A stretch of 64,000 nucleotides of DNA from Nocardioides antri (GTDB taxonomy: Bacteria; Actinomycetota; Actinomycetes; Propionibacteriales; Nocardioidaceae). Position 1 is the first letter of the stretch. Each line of letters opens with the position of its first letter. The stretch covers positions 1 to 64,000 of the forward strand of contig NZ_VUJW01000011.1 of assembly GCF_008373765.1 (NCBI RefSeq). Reading direction: 5' to 3'. Shown here in pieces: positions 25,944-34,186 of the stretch. The notes beneath the pieces are model-generated. The model did no database searches, was not told where the DNA came from, and was given only the letters and a program-made list of their open reading frames with translations. Position numbers and translations under genes: made by a program.

Positions 25944-26683
25944 CCCGACGGCGGGTGGTCGTCGTCACCGGCACGGACACCGGCGTGGGCAAGACGATCG
26001 CGACCGCCGCCCTCGCAGCGACGACTGCCGGCGACGTGGTGGTCGTGAAGCCGGTGCAGACCGGGATCGCCGACGAGCCGGACCGTGACGTGGGGACCGT
26101 GCAGCGACTGACCGGCCGGCCGGTGGAGGAGTACGTCGCGCTCGACGACCCGCTCGCGCCCGACACCGCCGCGCGCCGGCAGGGTGTCGCCATCCCCCCG
26201 GTGTCGGAGCACGTCGAGCGGATCCGGTCCCTCACCGACCGGCACGACACCGTCCTCGTCGAGGGAGCCGGCGGCCTGCTGGTGCGGCTCGACACCGACG
26301 GCGGCACGCTGCTGGACCTCGCAGCCGCGCTCGCGAGGACACTGCCGGCCGACGTACGGCTCGAGGTGGTCGTCGTCTGCCGCGCCGGGCTCGGCACGCT
26401 CAACCACACCGAGCTCACCGTCGGTGCGCTCCGGGCCCGCGGCATCGAGCCAGCCGGCCTCGTCATCGGGTCGTGGCCCGCCGAGCCCGGCCTCGCCGAG
26501 ACCTGCAACCGCACCGACCTGCCCCGCGTGACCGGGGTGCCCGTGCTGGCCGTGCTCCCCGAGGGGGTGGGCGGAATGAGCCGTGACGAGTTCGTCGCCG
26601 CCGCACCCCGGTGGCTGGGCGCTGAGGGATCTGAACGATCAGTAGGCGGCCACCCCTTCCCAGCCGGCCCCGAGTGTGCCTAG
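25940..26683 (+). CDS. bioD: Dethiobiotin synthetase
   Basis: ATP-dependent carboxylase that closes the ureido ring of dethiobiotin; 247 residues. The P-loop GTDTGVGKT is at the N terminus, followed by KPVQTG and VEGAGGLLVRL. GTG 25940 overlaps the bioF stop (GTGA). Last gene of the operon. No bioC, bioH or bioY is present in the window, so pimeloyl supply or import is encoded elsewhere. Confidence 0.96.
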   Translation: MTRRRVVVVTGTDTGVGKTIATAALAATTAGDVVVVKPVQTGIADEPDRDVGTVQRLTGRPVEEYVALDDPLAPDTAARRQGVAIPPVSEHVERIRSLTDRHDTVLVEGAGGLLVRLDTDGGTLLDLAAALARTLPADVRLEVVVVCRAGLGTLNHTELTVGALRARGIEPAGLVIGSWPAEPGLAETCNRTDLPRVTGVPVLAVLPEGVGGMSRDEFVAAAPRWLGAEGSERSVGGHPFPAGPECA

Positions 26684-26719
26684 CGTGGATCCATCGTCAT
26701 CGGGGGTATGACGGAACGT

Positions 26720-26757
26720 CACGTGGTGCTCGCCTGGTGGGGGACGAGCACCACGTG
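26720..26757. terminator. Two-way terminator hairpin between bioD and the response regulator
   Basis: Perfect 13-base arms CACGTGGTGCTCG (26720-26732) and its complement (26745-26757) with a 12-base loop, in the gap between converging genes. There is no T run on either side, which is common in GC-rich actinobacteria. Confidence 0.7.
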
Positions 26758-26777
26758 CGGCGTCTACCCCCTCGCGC

Positions 26778-27434
26778 TCAGGCTCCTTCGCCGCGCAGGA
26801 CGGCGAAGGCGCTCTCCCGGTCGTCGACCCGGAGCTTGCGGAGCGCGGCCGAGACGTGCACCCGCACGGTCGAGCGCGACAGGAACAGGCGCCGTGCCAC
26901 CTGGTCGGTCGTCAGCCCCTCCCCGAGCAGCTCCATCACCTGCCACTCGCGTGCGGTCAGCTTCGCCGCCGCCGGCGCGTTCTTCACGAACTTGGGGAGC
27001 GCCGGAGAGCGGAGCTCCTCGGTGAGGCGCCGCACGAGCTGGCGCGGAATCGCGGCCTCGCCGTTGAGTACCCCGCGCAGCGCGAAGCCCAGCCGGTCCG
27101 GGTCGGTGTCCTTGAGCAGGTAGCCGGCCGCACCGGCGCGGAGGGAGTCGAGGAGCTCCTCGTCGTCGGCGGTCGACGCGATCATCACGAGTGCGGTGGT
27201 CGGCAGGCGGCGCGCAAGCTCCCGAGCCGCGGTGAGGGCGTGACCCGGCAGGTCGACGTCGAGGAGGACCACGTCGGGGCGCTGCTCGACCGCGACCGCC
27301 ACGACCTCGTCGCGCGACCCGGCCTCGCCGCACACGTCGCACCCGTTGGCAACCAGGGCCGCGACGGCGACGGCGCGCGCCCCGGCGTCAGCGTCCGCGA
27401 CGACGATCCGGACCGGGGACTCGTCACTCACCAC
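26778..27434 (-). CDS. NarL/FixJ-type response regulator
   Basis: A 218-residue two-component regulator: receiver domain at about residues 8-125 with phospho-acceptor Asp59 (VVLLDVDLPG) and Lys in YLLKDTD, and LuxR-type helix-turn-helix at about 158-210 (LTAREWQVMELLGEGLTTDQ). No histidine kinase is adjacent, so it is an orphan here. GTG codons at 27434 and 27431 are both possible starts; no clear ribosome site is seen. Confidence 0.9.
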   Translation of the reverse strand: MVSDESPVRIVVADADAGARAVAVAALVANGCDVCGEAGSRDEVVAVAVEQRPDVVLLDVDLPGHALTAARELARRLPTTALVMIASTADDEELLDSLRAGAAGYLLKDTDPDRLGFALRGVLNGEAAIPRQLVRRLTEELRSPALPKFVKNAPAAAKLTAREWQVMELLGEGLTTDQVARRLFLSRSTVRVHVSAALRKLRVDDRESAFAVLRGEGA

Positions 27435-27485
27435 GACATGACACCAGAAAGTCAGGCCCTCTGTGGCGCGAACGCCGCGACCCGC

Positions 27486-28910
27486 TCACCAACCCGGTGG
27501 CCGTCGGTCGCTCCAGGGTGCGGCGGCCTCGACCTGCGCAGCCAGGGCGAGCAGCGTCTCCTCGTCCGCCGGCCGGCCGGCGAGCATCACGCCGACCGGC
27601 AGGCCGTCGTCGGTCCAGTGCAGCGGCAAGGAGATCGCGGGCATGCCGGTGACGTTCCACGCGGAGGTCCACGGCGTGAACCGCTTCTGCGCCTCGAAGT
27701 CGGCTGCCGGGTCCGCGTCGTCGCGGATGTCGCCGACCGGGAGCGGAGGGGTGGCGAGCGTCGGCGTCAGCACCGCGTCGTACGGCGCCAGCGCGACCAG
27801 TGCGTCCGCCGCGAACTGCCGCAGGCGCCCGATCGCGAGCCCGAAGTCGGGCGCGCTGACGGCTGCCCCGCGCTCCCCCAGCCAGAGCGTGAGCGGGCGG
27901 AGCATCGCCCGCTTCTCCGGCGGGAGCGGCGTCACCGACAGCGCCGTGAGCACCGACCAGCAGATCTCGAACGTCGGCACGGCCTCCTGCGGCAGCGGCA
28001 CCGGCACGTCCTCGATGAAGTGGCCGAGATCGGCGAGGAGGCGCGACGCGTCGTCGTAGGCCTGCCTGCTCTCGGCGCTGACCTCGGCCTCGGCGATGAT
28101 CGGCTGGACGAACCGCGCGATCCGCAACCGGCCGGGATCGCGCCGGGTCGCGTCGAGGAAGGTGCCGGACGGCTCCGGCGCCCAATAGGGGTCGCTCGCA
28201 CGGTGCCCGGCGAGCACGTCGAGAAGCGCCGCGGCGTCGCCCACGGAGCGGGCGATCGAGCCGGAGGTGGCGAGGCCGACCGGGTCGCCGTAGAGCGGGA
28301 ACCCGCTGATCCGGCCGCGGGTCGGCTTGAGGCCCACCAGCCCGCAGCAGGACGCCGGGATCCGGATCGAGCCGCCGCCGTCGGAGCCCTGCGCGACCGG
28401 GACCAGACCGGCGGCGACCGCCGCGGCGGCGCCGCCCGAGGAGCCACCGGCCATCCGGGTGGTGTCCCACGGCGTCACTGCCGGCGGCCGTCCCTCGGGC
28501 TCGGTGTAGCAGGGCGAGCCGAACTCGGGAGTGCTCGTCTTGCCGAGGCTCACCAGCCCGGCAGCCTCGATCGCGAGCGTGACCGCGTCCGACACCTCGG
28601 GCACGTTGCCCGCGAACGCCGGTGACCCGAACGCGGTCGGCACACCGGCTGTCAGGTTGAGGTCCTTGATCGCGGTCGGCACACCGGCCAGCGGCGACGC
28701 CCCGTCGCCGACCGGACCGACGGCGGCGACGTCGTGGGCACGCTCGCGGGCGAGGTCCGCATCCAGGAAGGCGAACGCGCCGGCCACGAAGTCGTGGTCG
28801 GCGCGTTCGATCCGGGCCAGGTAGTGGTCGGTCAGCTCGGTGACGCCGATCTCGCCGGAGCGGACCAGCGCGCCCTGCTCGAGCGCCGTGAGGTCGTGCA
28901 GCTCTGCCAC
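27486..28910 (-). CDS. Amidase signature family protein
   Basis: A 474-residue amidase. The Ser-rich signature is intact: the catalytic Ser-cisSer-Lys triad is Lys in [10 protein letters not shown], Ser in [16 protein letters not shown] and Ser in [13 protein letters not shown]. It hydrolyses a carboxamide; the substrate is unknown. It is not GatA, because it stands alone without gatC/gatB and has the short-substrate amidase layout. GTG start at 28910. It lies 34 bases downstream of the FMN reductase gene on the same strand. Confidence 0.9.
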   Translation of the reverse strand: MAELHDLTALEQGALVRSGEIGVTELTDHYLARIERADHDFVAGAFAFLDADLARERAHDVAAVGPVGDGASPLAGVPTAIKDLNLTAGVPTAFGSPAFAGNVPEVSDAVTLAIEAAGLVSLGKTSTPEFGSPCYTEPEGRPPAVTPWDTTRMAGGSSGGAAAAVAAGLVPVAQGSDGGGSIRIPASCCGLVGLKPTRGRISGFPLYGDPVGLATSGSIARSVGDAAALLDVLAGHRASDPYWAPEPSGTFLDATRRDPGRLRIARFVQPIIAEAEVSAESRQAYDDASRLLADLGHFIEDVPVPLPQEAVPTFEICWSVLTALSVTPLPPEKRAMLRPLTLWLGERGAAVSAPDFGLAIGRLRQFAADALVALAPYDAVLTPTLATPPLPVGDIRDDADPAADFEAQKRFTPWTSAWNVTGMPAISLPLHWTDDGLPVGVMLAGRPADEETLLALAAQVEAAAPWSDRRPPGW

Positions 28911-28944
28911 CCGGCCAACCTAGTGGGCGGCCCTGGTGGAGCGG

Positions 28945-29499
28945 TCAGGCGGCGACGGTCCCCGCGTCGTACGACGCCAGCTCGGCCACGGCGGCGAGGA
29001 ACTTCTCGACCGTCTCGGCCTCGGCGGAGGGGTCGCTGCCCCACGCGTAGGCGTGCGAGAGCGCGATGCCGTCGACGACGGTGGCACCGGCCACGCGCGC
29101 GGACTTGCGGGTGTCCTCGTGGGCCCACTGGCCGCCGTACTGGCCGACCGCGGTGCCGACGACGGCGAGCGGCTTGCCCGTGATGGCGCCCTCGCCGTAC
29201 GGGCGGGACGCCCAGTCGATGGCGTTGTTGAGGACGGCGGGCATCGTGCCGTTGTACTCGGGCGTGACGACGAGGAGCCGGTCGGCGGCAGCGACCTGCT
29301 CGCGGAACCGGGCAGCGGCCTCGGGCACGTGGTCGCCGTCGATGTCCTCGTTGTAGAACGGGAGCTCGCCGAGACCCTCGGCGATGTCGACGACGACGCC
29401 GGCCGGCGCCTGCAGGCGGATCGCCTCGGCGATCCGGCGGTTGTGGGAGTCGGCGCGGAGGCTGCCGACGAGGACGAGAACGCGAGTGGTGTCAGTCAT
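28945..29499 (-). CDS. NAD(P)H-dependent FMN reductase (azoreductase-like flavodoxin fold)
   Basis: A 184-residue flavodoxin-like reductase. The phosphate-binding loop GSLRADSHNRR and the flavin motif TPEYNGTMPAVLNNAIDW are both typical of the NADPH-dependent FMN reductase family. It may reduce free flavin, quinones or azo compounds. ATG at 29499. It is divergent from a TetR gene, with a small inverted repeat between, which suggests control by that regulator. Confidence 0.9.
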   Translation of the reverse strand: MTDTTRVLVLVGSLRADSHNRRIAEAIRLQAPAGVVVDIAEGLGELPFYNEDIDGDHVPEAAARFREQVAAADRLLVVTPEYNGTMPAVLNNAIDWASRPYGEGAITGKPLAVVGTAVGQYGGQWAHEDTRKSARVAGATVVDGIALSHAYAWGSDPSAEAETVEKFLAAVAELASYDAGTVAA

Positions 29500-29510
29500 G
29501 CCGGTCGAAA

Positions 29511-29524
29511 CGGACCACAGTCCG
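29511..29524. promoter_or_regulatory. Candidate TetR operator
   Basis: CGGAC-CACA-GTCCG, a 5+5 inverted repeat, lies in the 96-base gap between the divergent FMN-reductase and TetR genes, 12 bases upstream of the reductase start. Autoregulated divergent TetR pairs usually bind here. Confidence 0.45.
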
Positions 29525-29595
29525 CTTCTATTCCGCCCTCGCCGATTATTTTCCGGGGCGGCCCGTCGGCGCCTCCCCCTAGAGTGGCCAGCGCC

Positions 29596-30189
29596 ATGGC
29601 CAAGCCCCTTCCTCTCCTGACCAACCCCGCGCCGGAGCGCCGCGACGCGGCCCGCAACCGGGAGGCGCTGATGAGCGCTGCGACTGCGCTCGTGGCGGAG
29701 GTCGGCGTGCGCGGGGTGACCATGGACGCCCTGGCCTGCCGCGCAGGGGTCGGCAAGGGCACCGTCTTCCGGCGCTTCGGCAGCCGCGAGGGCCTGATGG
29801 CCGCACTCCTCAACCACTCCGAGACCGAGTGGCAGGCCGCGGTGATGGGCGGGCCACCCCCGCTTGGGCCGGGCGCTCCCCCGCTGGAGCGGCTGCTGGC
29901 GTTCGGCGAGTCGCGGATGTTGCTCAACCTGCGGCATGCCGAGCTGATCGAGGCGGCCGGCAACCCGGGCGCGCGGAGTGTCGCCGCGGTGTCGTTCACG
30001 ACGATGCACGTGCGTTACCTGCTCGGCCAGCTCCGCGTCGAGGGCGATCTCGGCTACCTCGCGACCGCGCTCATCGCGCCGCTCGAGATCATCGTGCTCC
30101 GCGAGCAGGTCGAACCCGGCTCTGCCCCGATCGACCGCCTGGTCGCCGGCTGGTCGGATCTGACGAGACGGGTGGTCGGCATGACGTAA
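29596..30189 (+). CDS. TetR-family regulator
   Basis: A 197-residue TetR protein: helix-turn-helix at about residues 38-65 (VTMDALACRAGVGKGTVFRRF), then a poorly conserved ligand domain. It is divergent from the FMN reductase gene and probably represses it. ATG 29596 follows a TAGAGT box at 29580-29585 by 10 bases. The end overlaps a possible promoter (TAAGGT at 30187) for the next genes. Confidence 0.87.
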   Translation: MAKPLPLLTNPAPERRDAARNREALMSAATALVAEVGVRGVTMDALACRAGVGKGTVFRRFGSREGLMAALLNHSETEWQAAVMGGPPPLGPGAPPLERLLAFGESRMLLNLRHAELIEAAGNPGARSVAAVSFTTMHVRYLLGQLRVEGDLGYLATALIAPLEIIVLREQVEPGSAPIDRLVAGWSDLTRRVVGMT

Positions 30190-30199
30190 GGTCGCGCCC

Positions 30200-30277
30200 G
30201 TGCTTCTCGGTGCCCGACTGCTCCCCCTGCTGACATCCCAGTCCCGGAGCGGGCGTCGGGGGGTACGGCTGCCATGA
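30200..30277 (+). CDS. Possible leaderless 25-aa leader ORF before the metalloprotease
   Basis: GTG 30200 opens a 25-codon frame (VLLGARLLPLLTSQSRSGRR, then GVRLP) whose TGA overlaps the ATG of the metalloprotease gene. A -10-like TAAGGT at 30187-30192 would put the transcript start at the GTG. It may serve translational coupling rather than make a functional peptide. There is no homology evidence. Confidence 0.3.
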   Translation: MLLGARLLPLLTSQSRSGRRGVRLP

Positions 30278-31686
30278 GGCGTCCGATGCCGATCCTGCTG
30301 GCGGGGGTCCTCCTCGTCGGCGCCGCCGTCGTCGGAGGCTGGTGGTGGCTGGACCGCGAGCCCGACCACCCCGACGAGTGGGACCCCCGGGTCGAGGACC
30401 TCGTCGCCTTCGTCGAGGAGGAGCGCGGCCTCGAGTTCGAGCACCCGGTCTACGTCGACTTCCTCTCCGAGGAGGACTTCGAGAAGGAGATCACCTCGGA
30501 GGAGTCGGACCTGACCGAGGAGGACATGGAGGAGATCGAGCAGGCCACCGGGCTGATGCGGGCGCTCGGGCTGATCGCCCACGACGTCGACCTGCTCGAC
30601 GCCGTCAACGCGCTCCGGGGCGGCGCGGTGGTCGGTCTCTACGACCACGACGACGAGCGGATTCGGATGCGGGGCGAGGAGCTGACCCCGACCGTCGAGG
30701 CCACCCTGGTCCACGAGCTCACCCACGTCCTCCAGGACCAGCACTTCGACCTCGAGGGAAAGTCCGAGGAGCTCGAGGATTCCGACGACTCCAGCGCCTC
30801 CGCGGCCTGGGAGGCTCTCGTCGAGGGCGACGCCGACCGGATCGAGACGGCGTGGGTCGAGGACCTGTCCGCGCGGGACAAGAAGGCGCTCGAGAAGGAC
30901 CAGGAGAAGCAGGGCAAGGGGGTGGCGAAGAAGATCAAGGACGTCCCGCCGTTCCTCCGGACGCAGCTCGGGTCGTCGTACGTCTTCGGCGAGGCGCTGC
31001 TCGGCCTCGCCATCGAGCTCTCGGGTGAGGACGCCGTCGACGACCTGTTCGACCACCCACCGACGACCGAGGAGCACCTCCTCGACCCGTGGACGCTGCT
31101 GGCCGACGACGAGGACGCCGAGGAGGTGGCGGAGCCGGAGCTGACGGACGACGAGGACGAGTTCGACTCCGGCACGTTCGGGGCGCCCAGCCTGCTCTTC
31201 GTGCTGGCGGAGCGGATCGGCGTCCGTCAGGCGCTGGTCGCGGCGGACGGCTGGGGCGGCGACCAGTACGTCGCGTTCGAGCGTGGCGACCGCTCCTGCA
31301 TCCGCGTCGACTACCTCGGCGACACCCGCCGGGACGTCGCCGAGCTGCGCACCGCCCTGCGGCAGTGGATCGACCACGGCCCAGCGGACACGGCGACCGT
31401 CCGCGAGCGCGGGAAGGGGCTGCGCTTCGAGTCGTGCGACCCCGGCCGCGCAGCCACCACGGGGAGCGGCGGCTCGCAGGAGGCGCTCGGTCTGGCTGCC
31501 GCACGGACCGCGCTCGCGGTCCAGGTGCTCAAGAGCGGCGCGAGCGAGGACGAGGCCCGCTGCTTCTCCGCAGCGCTCGTCCGCGAGCTCACCATCGAGG
31601 AGCTGACCGCGTTGCGGGCGGGCGGCGACCCTGACCCGGCCCTCCTCGAGCGGGTGGACGCGCTCGCCACCGGCTGCCGCGAGTGA
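30274..31686 (+). CDS. Membrane-anchored putative zinc metalloprotease
   Basis: A 470-residue protein with one N-terminal membrane segment (residues 5-26) and an acidic extracytoplasmic domain. HELTH at residues 147-151 (LVHELTHVLQDQHFDL) is a gluzincin-type zinc motif, and Glu184 in EGDADRIE is a likely third ligand, so it looks catalytically complete. Acidic, Asp/Glu-rich linkers (about residues 65-90, 160-180 and 275-300) resemble calcium-binding or halophilic-style surfaces. Substrate unknown. ATG 30274 overlaps a small upstream ORF; ATG 30286 is an alternative start. Confidence 0.75.
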   Translation: MRRPMPILLAGVLLVGAAVVGGWWWLDREPDHPDEWDPRVEDLVAFVEEERGLEFEHPVYVDFLSEEDFEKEITSEESDLTEEDMEEIEQATGLMRALGLIAHDVDLLDAVNALRGGAVVGLYDHDDERIRMRGEELTPTVEATLVHELTHVLQDQHFDLEGKSEELEDSDDSSASAAWEALVEGDADRIETAWVEDLSARDKKALEKDQEKQGKGVAKKIKDVPPFLRTQLGSSYVFGEALLGLAIELSGEDAVDDLFDHPPTTEEHLLDPWTLLADDEDAEEVAEPELTDDEDEFDSGTFGAPSLLFVLAERIGVRQALVAADGWGGDQYVAFERGDRSCIRVDYLGDTRRDVAELRTALRQWIDHGPADTATVRERGKGLRFESCDPGRAATTGSGGSQEALGLAAARTALAVQVLKSGASEDEARCFSAALVRELTIEELTALRAGGDPDPALLERVDALATGCRE

Positions 31687-31710
31687 GGCGACCGAGCCCG
31701 GTGAGCCGCC

Positions 31711-33339
31711 TCACTCCACGTGGTGGCGCACCAGTCCGAACGTGAACCCGTCGACCAGCGCCTCCCACGACGCCTCGATGACGTTGGCGCCGACGCCGAC
31801 GGTGACCCACGACGACTCTCCATCGCTGGTCTCGATGAGCACGCGGGTGATCGCGTCGGTGCCGTGGCCCTGGTCGAGAATGCGCACCTTGAAGTCGATC
31901 AGCTCGAACTTCGCGATGGCCGGGTAGGCCTGGACGATCGCGGTCCGCAGCGCCTGGTCGAGCGCGTTGACCGGGCCGTTCCCCTCCCCCGTCACCACGT
32001 AGCGCACGCCCGCGGCCCGCAGCTTCACGGTCGCCTCGGAGACCGCCTCCTCGCCGGGCTGGGCGTGGGTGAGCGTCTCGGTGATGACGCGCCACGACTC
32101 GACGTCGAAGTACGACGGCCGCCGGCCCTCGACCTCCTCGATGAGGAGCAGCTCGAACGAGGCGTCGGCCGCCTCGAAGGTGTAGCCGCCGGCCTCCATC
32201 TCCTTGACCCGGCTGGTGACCCGGTTGACGACCTCGGGGTGCTCGGAGAGGTCGAACCCGAGCTCCCTGCCCTTCAGCTCGATCGACGCACGCCCCGCCA
32301 TCTCCGACACCAGCAGCCGCATGTCGTTGCCGACGCCTGCGGGGTCCATGTGCTGGTAGAGGTCGGGGTCGACCTTGATCGCGCTCGCGTGGAGGCCGGC
32401 CTTGTGCGCGAAGGCCGAGACGCCGACGTACGGCTGCCGTGACGCGGGCGGCACGTTGGTGACCTCGGCGACGGCGTGCGCGATGCGCGTGGCCTCCTGG
32501 AGGAGGCCGGGCGGGAGCACCTGGCGGTCGAGCTTGAGCTCGAGGTTGGCGACCACGTTGACGAGGTCGGCGTTGCCGGTGCGCTCGCCGTAACCGTTGA
32601 TGCAGCCCTGCACGTGGGTCGCGCCGGCGTCGACCGCAGCCAGGGTGTTGGCGACCGCGCAGCCGGTGTCGTTGTGGCAGTGGATGCCGACCCGGACACC
32701 GGTCGTCTGCACGACGTCGTGGACGACGTCGGCGACCCAGCCGGGCAGCATCCCGCCGTTGGTGTCGCAGAGGGCGACGACATCGGCCCCGGCGTCGTAC
32801 GCCGTCCGCAGCACCTCGAGCGCGTAGGCGCGGTCGAGGCGGTAGCCGTCGAAGAAGTGCTCGGCGTCGAGGAAGACCTGCTGGCCCTCGGCGCGTAGGT
32901 GGCTGACGGTGTCGCGCACCATCGCGAGGTTCTCCTCGAGCGTGGTCCGCAGCGCCTTCTCGACGTGCCCGACGTGGGACTTCGCGACCAGCGTCACCAC
33001 GCCGGCACCGCTGTCCCGCAGCGCCGCGACCAGCGGGTCGTCCGCCGCCTTGACGCCGGCCCGCCGGGTGGCGCCGAATGCCGCCAGCTTCGCGTGCCGC
33101 AGGTCGAGCTCGGCCGCAGCGCGGCGGAAGAACTCGGTGTCCTTGGGGTTCGCGCCCGGCCAACCGCCCTCGATGTAGCCCACGCCGAGACCGTCGAGCT
33201 GCCGGGCGATCGCCAGCTTGTCCGCCACCGTCGGGTTGAGGCCCTCCTGCTGCATGCCATCACGCAGGGTGGTGTCGTAGACGTGGAACGCACCGTGCAG
33301 ATCGACGGAGCTATCGGGTGCGTCTGCTGGCTGGTTCAT
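31711..33339 (-). CDS. cimA: Citramalate synthase
   Basis: A 542-residue member of the HMG-CoA lyase-like/isopropylmalate-synthase family that condenses pyruvate and acetyl-CoA to (R)-citramalate, the threonine-independent entry to isoleucine. Motifs: YDTTLRDGMQQEG at the start of the TIM barrel, the metal motif HCHNDTGCAVANT, GCINGYGERTGNAD, and a C-terminal allosteric LeuA-type domain (about residues 400-540). Product processing needs LeuC, LeuD and LeuB, all encoded in this window. ATG 33339 is preferred over 33384, because the longer start would overlap the attenuator. A leader peptide and terminator precede it. Confidence 0.94.
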   Translation of the reverse strand: MNQPADAPDSSVDLHGAFHVYDTTLRDGMQQEGLNPTVADKLAIARQLDGLGVGYIEGGWPGANPKDTEFFRRAAAELDLRHAKLAAFGATRRAGVKAADDPLVAALRDSGAGVVTLVAKSHVGHVEKALRTTLEENLAMVRDTVSHLRAEGQQVFLDAEHFFDGYRLDRAYALEVLRTAYDAGADVVALCDTNGGMLPGWVADVVHDVVQTTGVRVGIHCHNDTGCAVANTLAAVDAGATHVQGCINGYGERTGNADLVNVVANLELKLDRQVLPPGLLQEATRIAHAVAEVTNVPPASRQPYVGVSAFAHKAGLHASAIKVDPDLYQHMDPAGVGNDMRLLVSEMAGRASIELKGRELGFDLSEHPEVVNRVTSRVKEMEAGGYTFEAADASFELLLIEEVEGRRPSYFDVESWRVITETLTHAQPGEEAVSEATVKLRAAGVRYVVTGEGNGPVNALDQALRTAIVQAYPAIAKFELIDFKVRILDQGHGTDAITRVLIETSDGESSWVTVGVGANVIEASWEALVDGFTFGLVRHHVE

Positions 33340-33377
33340 CGTCTTCGCTTTCGGTGGTCGGGCGGTCGTACCCGGGC

Positions 33378-33443
33378 AAAACAAAAGCCTCTCGACAACG
33401 AGAGGCTGGCGCGTCGGTCCGGGGCGGCCCCGGCTCGACGCGC
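33378..33443 (-). terminator. Attenuator: pause hairpin plus intrinsic terminator before cimA
   Basis: On the - strand, after the leader ORF, comes hairpin 1 (stem GCGCGTCG 33443-33436 with CGACGCGC 33416-33409; inner stem CCGGGG/CCCCGG). The terminator follows: AGCCTCTCG and CGAGAGGCT (33407-33399 and 33394-33386), a 4-base loop, then TTTTGTTTT. The leader stop codon overlaps the foot of hairpin 1, the usual geometry for ribosome-dependent attenuation. ATG of cimA is 39 bases beyond the T run. Confidence 0.85.
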
Positions 33444-33472
33444 TATCTAATGAGGATCACGTGCTGCAGCAC
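33443..33472 (-). CDS. cimA leader peptide (VLQHVILIR)
   Basis: GTG CTG CAG CAC GTG ATC CTC ATT AGA TAG, nine codons with consecutive Val-Ile-Leu-Ile. A CAGACT hexamer (33484 down to 33479), one base from the TANNNT consensus, ends 6 bases before the GTG, so the peptide is probably translated from the transcript's first base. Stalling at scarce isoleucine or valine would favour read-through into cimA. The overlapping frame MCAAARDPH lacks this logic. Confidence 0.7.
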   Translation of the reverse strand: MLQHVILIR

Positions 33473-33573
33473 ACATCCAGTCTGCCACACCTCCCTGTCC
33501 GGCCGCCGCCGATGACCGGTGGCGGAGACAGGCCGCGTGCAATGCTCGGCGAGCGAGCGGGCGGGGGCAGAGA

Positions 33574-34149
33574 TCAGGGAAGGGCGCGGTCTGGCTGCGG
33601 GTCGGGCGGGATGGCCGAGAAGACGAGCGCGTCGGACGGTTGCCCCTCCGCGGTGAGGAAGTTCCGCAGCCGCCCCTCCAGCTGGAACCCGGACCTCAGC
33701 AGCACCTGTTGCGACGGGTGGTTGTCCGGGTCGACCCATGCTTCCAGACGTCGGAGTCCGAGCCCGCGGAACGCCCACGGCACGATCAGTCGCAACGCCG
33801 CGCTCGCCGCACCGCGGCCGCGCGCCGCCGGCACGATCCAGTACCCCAGACCGCCCACGCCGGGCTGCGGTCTCAGGCTGACGATCACCAGGCCGATCGC
33901 GCGGTCGGCTCCGAGGTCCACGACGGCCTGAGACACCCCGGCGCCGTCGGCGGCCCTGCGCCACTGCCTGCGGATGAAGGCCCTGCCCTCGTCCGGCGTG
34001 AACGTCGCGGGAACGGTGGTCCCTCGCGGGATCTCCGGATCGGCACTGGCCTCGCGCACGCAGTCCAGGTCGGTCTCGGCCCATGGTCGCAAGCCATATC
34101 GCCCGTCGCTCAGCGTGGGTTCGGGATAGGGAAGCGCGCGAGCCGGCAC
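33574..34149 (-). CDS. GNAT-family N-acetyltransferase (RimJ/RimL type)
   Basis: A 191-residue acetyltransferase. It begins VPARALPYPEPTLSDGRYGL and shows the RimJ/RimL pattern: GLGYWIVPAARGRGAASAAL (acetyl-CoA-binding Arg-Gly-x-Gly-Ala), then LRRLEAWVDPDNHPSQQVL and SGFQLEGRLRNF. It acetylates an amino group of a protein N terminus or a small molecule. GTG 34149 is chosen because residues upstream in frame do not resemble the family. Confidence 0.85.
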   Translation of the reverse strand: MPARALPYPEPTLSDGRYGLRPWAETDLDCVREASADPEIPRGTTVPATFTPDEGRAFIRRQWRRAADGAGVSQAVVDLGADRAIGLVIVSLRPQPGVGGLGYWIVPAARGRGAASAALRLIVPWAFRGLGLRRLEAWVDPDNHPSQQVLLRSGFQLEGRLRNFLTAEGQPSDALVFSAIPPDPQPDRALP

Positions 34150-34186
34150 GGCTCCGATCGTGCCACTGCAGCGCTGTCTCAGCGCC

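Noticed and set aside
26708-27025. + strand frames over the terminator and response regulator
   Set aside because: Shadow of the - strand regulator; low-complexity Arg/Pro/Ser composition.
33446-33477. Alternative cimA leader frame MCAAARDPH
   Set aside because: No branched-chain codons; the overlapping frame with Val-Ile-Leu-Ile fits both the promoter position and the pathway.
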